Below are positions 1 to 5,262 of a stretch of DNA of 5,262 nt, piece by piece. The position numbers were made by a program, and so were the translations under genes. Source of the stretch: JBGPJM01 sp041485385. GTDB taxonomy: Bacteria > Planctomycetota > Phycisphaerae > Phycisphaerales > UBA1924. The stretch is from assembly GCA_041485385.1 (NCBI GenBank), contig JBGPJM010000281.1, forward strand, positions 1-5,262, in the 5' to 3' direction. Each line of letters starts with the position of its first letter. Positions within the stretch are counted from its first letter, which is position 1. The notes under the pieces are model-generated. The model worked only from the letters and a program-made list of their open reading frames with translations, searched no databases and was not told the DNA's origin.

Positions 1-844
<844 letters not shown>

Positions 845-848
845 GGGG

Positions 849-896
849 GAAGGGGCGAAGGGGCTGAGGGGCAATGGGGCAGAGGGACGGAGGGGA
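849..896 (+). repeat. Six-unit octanucleotide G-rich tandem repeat in the accB-accC spacer
   Basis: Six consecutive 8-bp units with approximate consensus NRAGGGGC lie head to tail. The first two units (849-856 and 857-864) are identical, GAAGGGGC. Later units drift by one to four bases moving away from accC. The G tracts at 852, 860, 868 and 876 are separated by exactly four bases, which fits the usual G-quadruplex search pattern on the plus strand. In the mRNA of the minus-strand genes the same stretch is C-rich and ends five bases before the accC ATG. The sequence shows the repeat directly; any structural or regulatory role is inferred. Confidence 0.85.
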
Positions 897-932
897 GGTT
901 GGGGCCGACGGACGCTGGAAGCACGCCCCTTC
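849..932 (-). promoter_or_regulatory. Complementary arms linking the accB stop to the accC start (possible mRNA stem)
   Basis: On the minus strand the bases directly after the accB TGA (932..924) read GAAGGGGCG. They are perfectly complementary over 9 bp to CGCCCCTTC at 857..849, which ends five bases before the accC ATG. Because the octamer is repeated, GAAGGGGC can also pair in a register shifted by 8 bp, at 864..857. The loop would be about 66 nt. A stem here could tie access to the accC start to ribosome passage over the accB stop. That role is inference, and part of the complementarity follows simply from the C-rich repeat. There is no U-tract, so this is not an intrinsic terminator. Confidence 0.3.
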
Positions 933-1424
933 TCACGACGGACGCACCAGGAAGAGCTTCTGTCCGTACTCGACGGGCTTGCCGCTCTCGATGAGGATCC
1001 GCTCGATCACGCCGGACGTCTCGGCCTTGATCTCGTTGAAGACTTTCATGGCCTCGATGAGGCAGACGGTGGTGTCGGCGCCGACGCTGGAGCCGACGGA
1101 GACAAACGCCGGGCTGTCGGGGTTGGGGCTGGTGTAGAAGGTGCCGACCATCGGCGACACGATGGCGACCAGGCCGGCCTCATCGGCCGGGGGCGCCCCG
1201 CCGGCCTCGCCGGCGGGAGCGGCCTCGCTGGGCGCGGCGGCGCCCGCGGCCGGGGCGGCGGCCACGGGGGCGTGCTGGACGTACGGCACGCCGACCATGT
1301 TGTTGCCGGGGGGAGCCCCGCGCTTGATCGTCACGGTCTCTTGCTGGTCCTGGAGGTCCAGCTCGGAGAGGTCGTTCTCGACCATGAGGCGAACGAGCTC
1401 TTTGAGTTTGCGGATGTCGATCAT
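933..1424 (-). CDS. accB: Biotin carboxyl carrier protein of acetyl-CoA carboxylase (AccB)
   Basis: A complete 163-residue BCCP. It carries biotin on a lysine between the biotin carboxylase and carboxyltransferase sites of acetyl-CoA carboxylase, in the cytoplasm. The N-terminal segment (1-37) opens MIDIRKLKELVRLM, as in other BCCPs. An Ala/Pro/Gly-rich flexible linker spans about 38-82. The biotinyl domain (85-161) begins VAIVSPMVGTFY and keeps the BCCP thumb (TSPNPDSP, 98-105). The biotin attachment site is EAMK with K127, and SGVIERILIESGKPVEYGQ closes the domain. The residue after the biotinylated lysine is Val rather than the usual Met. The gene starts 19 bp after the upstream peptidase stop and is followed 88 bp later by accC, so the three probably form one transcript. 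The ATG at 1424 gives the standard N-terminus. It is preceded by GGACCTTCC, with no proper Shine-Dalgarno sequence. Confidence 0.97.
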   Translation of the reverse strand: MIDIRKLKELVRLMVENDLSELDLQDQQETVTIKRGAPPGNNMVGVPYVQHAPVAAAPAAGAAAPSEAAPAGEAGGAPPADEAGLVAIVSPMVGTFYTSPNPDSPAFVSVGSSVGADTTVCLIEAMKVFNEIKAETSGVIERILIESGKPVEYGQKLFLVRPS

Positions 1425-1443
1425 GGAAGGTCCGTTCTGCTGT

Positions 1444-2589
1444 TCAGAGCGTGGCCCATTTCATGTCCTTGGGCATGGAGGTGAGCTTCCTGGCGCCGGA
1501 GTCGGTGATGAGGTAGTCGTCTTCGATGCGCACGCCGCCGATGCCGGGGAGATAGATGCCCGGTTCGACGGTGACGACCATGCCGGGCCGGAGCTCGGAC
1601 GGAACGAGCATGTGGGTAAGGCGCGGGTCCTCGTGCCCGTCAAGGCCCAGGCCGTGCCCGAGGCCGTGCCCGTAGAACTCACCGTAGCCGGTGGCGGTGA
1701 TGTGGTCGCGGGCGATCTTGTCGATGGCAAACGTGCCCTTGCCGGGGGCCAGGGCGGCGGCCGCCATCTGCTGGGCGTCGAGCACGATCCTGTAGATCTC
1801 GGCGATCTTCGGCGGCCACCCCCCCTTTCCGAAGGCGAAGACGCGCGTCATGTCGGTGTGGTAGCCCCCGCACACGGCGCCCCAGTCGATCAGGACGGAC
1901 TTGCCCTTGGCGAGCGTGCGGGCCTGGGGGCGGTAGTGGGGGAGGGCGCCGGTGGCCCCGGCGGCAACGATGGTCTGGAAGCCGGGCTCGCTGGAGCCGC
2001 GGGACTTCATCTCAAACTCGATGCGGGCGGCGACCTCGAGTTCGGTCAGGCCGGGCTTGAGCTTCGGGAGAACGGCCTTGAGGGCGGCCTCCTGGACTCG
2101 CGCGGCCCTGACGATCAGGGCGACCTCGGAATCGTCCTTGATGACGCGGAGCGTGGCGACCAGGCCGGTGGTGTCGGCGAGGCGGTTGTCCCCCAGGTGC
2201 TTGGCGACGGCGGCGCGGAGATCGATGGTGAGGTGCTCGGCCTGGGTCGCCAGGCGGGAGATACCGATGGAGAAGGCAACCTCGGCGACGGCATCAGTCA
2301 TCGGGCCCTTGCGGATGAAGACGTCGGCGAGGGGCTTGACGGGCTCGAGCTCCTCTTGGTAGCGGAAGTCGCTGATGATGACCGGGCGCTGGGAGGCGGC
2401 CGCCGGGAGGATGAGGTAGCTGTCGACGCCGTGGAAGCCCGTGAGGTAGCCGACGTCCTTCGGGTTGGACACCAGAAGGTGGGAGGCCCCGGACTCACCG
2501 ACCAGCGCGCGGAGCCGGCCGAGGCGGGCGGCGTACGGGGACTGGGATGAAGCGGACGCGCGGCGTGGCGCCCGCGGGCGGTCGGTCAT
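1444..2589 (-). CDS. Xaa-Pro aminopeptidase/dipeptidase, peptidase family M24B
   Basis: A complete 381-residue two-metal peptidase that cleaves X-Pro bonds at peptide N-termini, probably in the cytoplasm since no signal peptide is seen. The creatinase-like N-terminal domain covers about 20-150 (SNPKDVGYLTGFHGVDSYL). The pita-bread catalytic domain covers about 155-376. All expected metal ligands are present: D235 in IDWGA, D246 in YHTDMTR (spacing 11), H312 in GHGLGL, E342 in VTVEPGIY and E356 in GVRIEDDY. H219 in PHYRP and H319 in DGHE match conserved active-site histidines. The ATG at 2589 follows directly from the N-terminal domain boundary. The frame stays open upstream to 2943, but that stretch crosses the divergent promoter region and is not protein-like. 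The first 18 residues are Arg/Ser-rich and poorly conserved in character, so a later start is possible. It is first in the likely operon with accB and accC. PepP or PepQ/YqhT-type naming cannot be decided here. Confidence 0.94.
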   Translation of the reverse strand: MTDRPRAPRRASASSQSPYAARLGRLRALVGESGASHLLVSNPKDVGYLTGFHGVDSYLILPAAASQRPVIISDFRYQEELEPVKPLADVFIRKGPMTDAVAEVAFSIGISRLATQAEHLTIDLRAAVAKHLGDNRLADTTGLVATLRVIKDDSEVALIVRAARVQEAALKAVLPKLKPGLTELEVAARIEFEMKSRGSSEPGFQTIVAAGATGALPHYRPQARTLAKGKSVLIDWGAVCGGYHTDMTRVFAFGKGGWPPKIAEIYRIVLDAQQMAAAALAPGKGTFAIDKIARDHITATGYGEFYGHGLGHGLGLDGHEDPRLTHMLVPSELRPGMVVTVEPGIYLPGIGGVRIEDDYLITDSGARKLTSMPKDMKWATL

Positions 2590-2628
2590 AGGGGGGACAT
2601 GATACCGGGGTGTGTCGCCGGGTGCGCT

Positions 2629-2664
2629 GGGATGGGGATAGGGTCGAGATGGGGGGAGATGGGG
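2629..2664 (+). other. Predicted G-quadruplex-forming G runs in the divergent spacer
   Basis: G runs at 2629-2631, 2634-2637, 2641-2643, 2651-2656 and 2661-2664 are separated by loops of 2, 3, 7 and 4 bases. Any four consecutive runs satisfy the common G3+N1-7 pattern. The peptidase gene's own mRNA would carry the C-rich complement as its leader. Folding in vivo is inference. Confidence 0.45.
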
Positions 2665-2708
2665 TGGAAATGGCGGAAGATGGGCGCGGGAGGTGGTTGG
2701 AGATGGTG
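2631..2708 (+). repeat. Degenerate GATGGNG boxes, partly phased at helical spacing
   Basis: Related 7-mers start at 2631 (GATGGGG), 2648 (GATGGGG), 2658 (GATGGGG), 2669 (AATGGCG), 2679 (GATGGGC) and 2702 (GATGGTG). The four from 2648 to 2679 are 10, 11 and 10 bp apart, one turn of B-DNA, so they would lie on one face of the helix. This is the layout of a multi-copy regulator site, but G-rich low complexity alone could produce part of it. Confidence 0.4.
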
Positions 2709-2788
2709 TTTTGAGTTCGGACGGGTTCGGGGGGGACGCAGCAGGACGCGCGCCGACATATCGAGGGCGACGGTGCGGGCTGGGGTTG

Positions 2789-2794
2789 TAGACT
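2789..2794 (+). promoter_or_regulatory. Weak -10-like hexamer before the permease gene
   Basis: TAGACT matches the TATAAT consensus at four of six positions and ends nine bases before the permease ATG. No -35 match sits at the proper distance. If used, transcription would start at or within a few bases of the ATG, giving a nearly leaderless mRNA. That would suit the absence of a Shine-Dalgarno sequence. This is a guess from one short match. Confidence 0.18.
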
Positions 2795-2803
2795 GCGGGC
2801 ACA

Positions 2804-4504
2804 ATGCAGAGTGGACGTAAGGTGGCGTGGCAGGGGCGGGGTTGGGGGGGGCGGGTGCTCGTGGGGGCGAGCGTGGCCGTCGTGGTGATCGCGGTGGGGT
2901 ATCCCGCTGTGTACGGCGTGATGGAGGGTGCGAGATGGCTCACGGGGGGTGGGCGCGTTGGGGCCGTTGAGGGCGCGGTGGCGGGAGCGAACTCGATGGT
3001 GCTGCTGGGGAGGACCGTGGCGTATGCCGTAGGTATCTCGGTCCTTGCGACGCTCCTGGCCTGGCCGGCGGCCTGGGGGCTGTGGGGACGGGGGGGGCGG
3101 GGGCTGGAGGGGGCCCGCGGGCGTGCATTGACCGGCTTGATGGCTGTGCCGCTGTTGCTGCCGAACTACTTTGCGTACGCGGGGTGGGGCCTGCTGCGGG
3201 GGCCGCGTACGAGGATCGGGGATTGGCTGGCGAGCGGACCGGCGTGGCGGCTGGACGTCGCGGGGAAGGCGATCGCGGTGTGGGGGCTGGGGCTGTGGGC
3301 GTGGCCGCTGGCGATGCTGGTGCTGTGGCTCGGCGTCCGTCGAGTGAGCGGGGCGACGCTGGAGAGCCTGGCGGTGGAGGGGGCGCCATGGTGGGCGAGG
3401 GCGAGGGTGATCGGGCGACAGGTGCGGGGGGCGTGGCTGGCGGCTGTGGGGGTTGTGACACTGGTGATGCTGGGGTCGCTGGTGCCGCTGGACGTGGCGA
3501 ATGTGCCGACGTACTCGGTGACGCTGCTGCGGCTGCTGAGCGCGCACGAGGAGTACCAGGCGGCGTGGGTGGGCGCCTGGCCGCTGGTGGTGATCGCCGT
3601 GGCGGCGGGGTGGGTGGTGACGTCGAGGCTGCGCCCGGAACCGGAGGCCGCGCCCGAAGAGGCGGCCGGGTCGAGGTCGGGCCCGGCACGTTGGTGGAGG
3701 TGGTGCGGCGCGGCGGTGTGGGGGCTGTCGGTGGTGGCGCCGGGGGCGCTGTTCGTGATGAACATGCGGGAGCCGCCGCACGGGCCGACGGCGGCGTCGA
3801 TCGTGCGCCTGAGTGCGGCGTTCTGGCGCGAGTACGGCGAGGCGGTGGTGATCAGCGCGGGTACGGCGGCGGCGGTCGGGGCGATCGTGGCGGTGGTGAG
3901 CGCCGCGGTGTGGTACGGGCTGTCGGCGGTGCGGGGCCGGGGCGCGCCGGCGGTTGGCCGGTGGACGATCAGGGTGATGGTCGTGGCGGGGCTGACGCCC
4001 GGGGTGCTCATCGGATCGGTGCTGAGGCGGGCGTGGGACGTGCCGTGGGGCGGGGTGTTGGCGGAGTGGGTGGGCGGGACGACGGCGATCGTGGTGCTTG
4101 CACACGCGGCGAGGTTCGGGTTCGTGGGCGCGCTGATCGGGTGGTGGCTCTCGCGCCAGGAAGCGCCCGAGGTGCGCGACCTGCGGGCGATCGACGGCGC
4201 GGACGCGTTGCGCGGGTGGCTCGGCGCGTGCGGCGCGCCAAGGTGGGCGGGCGTGGCGGGGGCGGCGCTGGGCGCGGCGGTGCTGTCGTTCCACGAGATC
4301 GAGGCCGCGGTGCAGGTGAGCCCGCCGGGCGCGGCCTCGCTGGCGCAGAAGCTGCTGGAGGCGCTGCACTACGCCAGGGACGAGCGGCTGGCCGCGGGAG
4401 CGGTGAACCTGATGGGGGCGGGCGTGGTGTGCGCGATAGTGGTGGGCTGGATGCTGTCGTCGGCAAGACGGGAACGGCGATCCGCGGGGGCGAGTCGTGC
4501 GTAG
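2804..4504 (+). CDS. Double-length ABC transporter permease, Fe(III)/thiamine (FbpB/ThiP-like) type
   Basis: A complete 566-residue inner-membrane permease in which both six-helix halves are fused in one chain. Hydrophobic segments are seen at about 16-39, 66-94, 107-131, 154-178, 208-230 and 255-275, then 300-320, 346-373, 388-408, 424-449, 483-500 and 533-552. A hydrophilic Pro/Glu/Arg linker at about 276-298 joins the halves. EAA-type cytoplasmic loops for the ATPase lie at about 187-207 (SLAVEGAPWWARARVIGRQ) and 459-479 (DLRAIDGADALRGWLGACG). The stretch FHEIEAAVQVSPPGAASLAQ (496-515) corresponds to the conserved E-x-P-G-x-x-TLA region near the C-terminus of FbpB-type permeases. An in-frame TAG at 2789 makes ATG 2804 the earliest possible ATG; GTG 2822 is an alternative. 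The substrate is probably iron, but it cannot be fixed without the binding protein, and no ATPase or binding-protein gene is in the window. Codon use is rich in GGG glycine. The NHL lipoprotein gene follows 96 bp downstream. Confidence 0.88.
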   Translation: MQSGRKVAWQGRGWGGRVLVGASVAVVVIAVGYPAVYGVMEGARWLTGGGRVGAVEGAVAGANSMVLLGRTVAYAVGISVLATLLAWPAAWGLWGRGGRGLEGARGRALTGLMAVPLLLPNYFAYAGWGLLRGPRTRIGDWLASGPAWRLDVAGKAIAVWGLGLWAWPLAMLVLWLGVRRVSGATLESLAVEGAPWWARARVIGRQVRGAWLAAVGVVTLVMLGSLVPLDVANVPTYSVTLLRLLSAHEEYQAAWVGAWPLVVIAVAAGWVVTSRLRPEPEAAPEEAAGSRSGPARWWRWCGAAVWGLSVVAPGALFVMNMREPPHGPTAASIVRLSAAFWREYGEAVVISAGTAAAVGAIVAVVSAAVWYGLSAVRGRGAPAVGRWTIRVMVVAGLTPGVLIGSVLRRAWDVPWGGVLAEWVGGTTAIVVLAHAARFGFVGALIGWWLSRQEAPEVRDLRAIDGADALRGWLGACGAPRWAGVAGAALGAAVLSFHEIEAAVQVSPPGAASLAQKLLEALHYARDERLAAGAVNLMGAGVVCAIVVGWMLSSARRERRSAGASRA

Positions 4505-4561
4505 GGACGTGGTGCGCGGTCGGATACGCAGAGCCGGGTCACCAGGTCGTTGGGATCACGG

Positions 4562-4575
4562 GGCGTTGCAACGCC
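4562..4575. promoter_or_regulatory. Perfect 14-bp palindrome upstream of the lipoprotein gene (possible operator)
   Basis: GGCGTTGCAACGCC is a perfect dyad with no central spacer, 25 bp before the lipoprotein ATG and 57 bp after the permease stop. With no loop it cannot form a good terminator hairpin, so a dimeric regulator site is the better guess. It includes TTGCAA at 4566-4571, a possible -35 element, but only weak -10 candidates (such as TACTTT at 4591) lie downstream. A 14-bp perfect palindrome is expected about once in ten to twenty kilobases by chance, so position is the main argument. Confidence 0.3.
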
Positions 4576-4600
4576 GGAAAGGCTCGTGGGTACTTTGAGC

Positions 4601-5262
4601 ATGCGGCGACGTGGCGCCTGGAGTCAGCGTGGTGACGAGGGGTGCGCGCGGGGAGGGTGTGCGCCGGCGCAGCAGGGCGGGGTCAAGAGCACGGCCAGCG
4701 CATGCGGCGTTGTTGGTGTGGCGGTCTTGGTGGGTGCGGCGTGCGTGGGGGGGTGCAGGAGGGAGGATCATTCGGGGACCGAGCCGATCCATGTGCTCGC
4801 CTCGTTCGGCGGGCTGGGTGACACCGCGGGGCGGTTCGCGCTGCCCCGCGCGATCGACGTGGACGAGACGACGCAGACGCTGTGGATCATCGACAAGGGG
4901 ATCACCGGTCGCGTGCAGCAGATCGACGCGAACACGGGGCAGTGCCTGACGCTCTTCCGGATGCCGGAGGCGAAGAACGGCAAGCCGGTGGGGGTGACGG
5001 TGGCCCCGGGGGAGGGTGGGGAGACGCTTCTTTACATACCGGATACCCACTACAACCGCGTGCGGATCTACCGGCCGCGGCCGTCGGCGCCGCCCGAGCA
5101 CCGCGTTGCGCCGGCGGGGCAGGACCGGGACGAACGCGAGCCGGAGCTGGTGAGGCAGTTCGGGAGGTACGGCACGGGCCCCGGGGAGTTCATCTACCTG
5201 ACGGACATCGCGGTGCAGACGGGCACTGATGGCAAGCACGTCGAGCGGATCTACGTGAGCGA
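4601..5262 (+). CDS. Predicted lipoprotein with NHL-type beta-propeller repeats, 3' end cut off by the window edge
   Basis: The first 220 codons of a frame still open at the right edge. ATG 4601 starts MRRRGAWSQR. A hydrophobic stretch at about 36-50 ends in VGGC, giving a plausible lipobox with lipidated C52. The Arg/Glu/Asp-containing mature start would then lie on the outside of the membrane. NHL-like repeats follow: about 66-109 (FGGLGDTAGRFALPRAIDVD, then LWIIDKGITGRVQQID), 129-157 (VGVTVAPGEGG, then LLYIPDTHYNRVRIY) and 187-220 (FGRYGTGPGEFIYLTDIAV, then IYVSE). Such propellers usually bind proteins, glycans or ligands, and no catalytic residues are evident. The roughly 35-residue n-region is long for a signal peptide. 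No other ATG, GTG or TTG lies between 4601 and 4718; GTG 4586 and TTG 4595 are upstream alternatives. The gene is in the same frame as the permease, separated by its TAG. A shared role in transport is inferred from position only. Confidence 0.82.
   Translation, partial: MRRRGAWSQRGDEGCARGGCAPAQQGGVKSTASACGVVGVAVLVGAACVGGCRREDHSGTEPIHVLASFGGLGDTAGRFALPRAIDVDETTQTLWIIDKGITGRVQQIDANTGQCLTLFRMPEAKNGKPVGVTVAPGEGGETLLYIPDTHYNRVRIYRPRPSAPPEHRVAPAGQDRDEREPELVRQFGRYGTGPGEFIYLTDIAVQTGTDGKHVERIYVS

Larger units (their letters stand above)
2590..2803. promoter_or_regulatory. Divergent intergenic region between the peptidase-accBC cluster and the permease gene
   Basis: These 214 bp separate two divergently oriented genes and must hold both promoters. 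The plus strand is strikingly G-rich with many GGG-GGGGGG runs. No ORF here has protein-like composition, and no tRNA or hairpin terminator is seen. I could not identify a convincing sigma-70 type -35/-10 pair on either strand. The strongest structured elements are the G runs at 2629-2664 and the GATGG-type boxes, described separately. Confidence 0.75.

Noticed and set aside
901..929. Hairpin GGGGC/GCCCC in the accB-accC spacer as a terminator
   Set aside because: Only five pairs with a 19-base loop and no U-tract, so it is too weak for an intrinsic terminator.
1141..2550. Plus-strand open frame antisense to accB and the peptidase
   Set aside because: The opposite strand encodes complete proteins with all catalytic residues. 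The antisense product is Gly/Asp-rich with no family signal.
2586..2804. Possible 72-residue gene upstream of the peptidase, starting TTG
   Set aside because: Its Pro/His/Arg composition reflects the C-rich repeat. It needs a TTG start and fills a spacer that must hold the promoters.
2590..2943. N-terminal extension of the peptidase frame to a start at 2943 (499 residues)
   Set aside because: The added 118 residues are Pro/Arg/Ser/Thr-rich, match no M24B domain, span the divergent spacer and run antisense into the permease gene.
3268..3275. GCGATCGC octamer (HIP1-like)
   Set aside because: A single copy inside the permease coding region, which is expected by chance at this GC content.
2495..4369. 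Long minus-strand open frame of 624 codons
   Set aside because: It is composed almost wholly of Arg, Pro, His and Gln, as expected opposite a G-rich gene. It has no recognisable domain and lies antisense to the well-supported permease.
4502..4600. Stop-codon readthrough joining the permease and lipoprotein frames
   Set aside because: The two are in the same frame across a single TAG, but the linking residues show no conserved character and the lipoprotein has its own ATG and signal sequence.
3082..4635. Plus-strand open frame of 517 codons in another frame of the permease
   Set aside because: Gly/Ala/Arg low-complexity product caused by GC-rich coding. The permease frame has membrane helices and EAA-type loops; this one has neither.

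Overview
The window is a very GC-rich chromosomal segment, probably bacterial, with two oppositely oriented gene clusters around a G-rich divergent spacer. The likely source is a planctomycete, perhaps Phycisphaerae. That assignment is inferred from GC-rich coding, the absence of Shine-Dalgarno-like sequences before every start, and the AccB biotinylation motif EAMKV. It was not tested by any search.

Minus strand, positions 2589 down to 1: a complete M24B Xaa-Pro aminopeptidase (1444..2589), the complete biotin carboxyl carrier protein accB (933..1424), and the first 281 codons of biotin carboxylase accC (1..844, running off the left edge). AccB and AccC are the carrier and carboxylase of acetyl-CoA carboxylase, the committed step of fatty-acid synthesis. 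Peptidase and accB are 19 bp apart. accB and accC are 88 bp apart, and 48 bp of that gap is a six-unit octanucleotide G-rich tandem repeat ending just before the accC start. The sequence just after the accB stop is complementary to the accC leader. The order peptidase-accB-accC resembles the peptidase-efp-accB-accC neighbourhood known from Firmicutes, but without efp.

Spacer 2590..2803 (214 bp): no credible gene. It must hold the divergent promoters. It carries G runs that fit a G-quadruplex pattern and GATGG-type boxes, four of them about one helical turn apart.

Plus strand, positions 2804 to 5262: a complete 566-residue, double-length ABC transporter permease of the Fe(III)/thiamine (FbpB/ThiP-like) type. 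After a 96-bp spacer with a perfect 14-bp palindrome comes the start of a predicted lipoprotein with NHL-type beta-propeller repeats, open to the right edge. The transporter's ATPase and binding protein are not in the window.

The accC and lipoprotein genes are both cut by the window ends. I see no rRNA, tRNA, CRISPR array, transposon or phage gene. The parts least explained by known families are the repeat and complementary leader between accB and accC, and the phased boxes in the divergent spacer.
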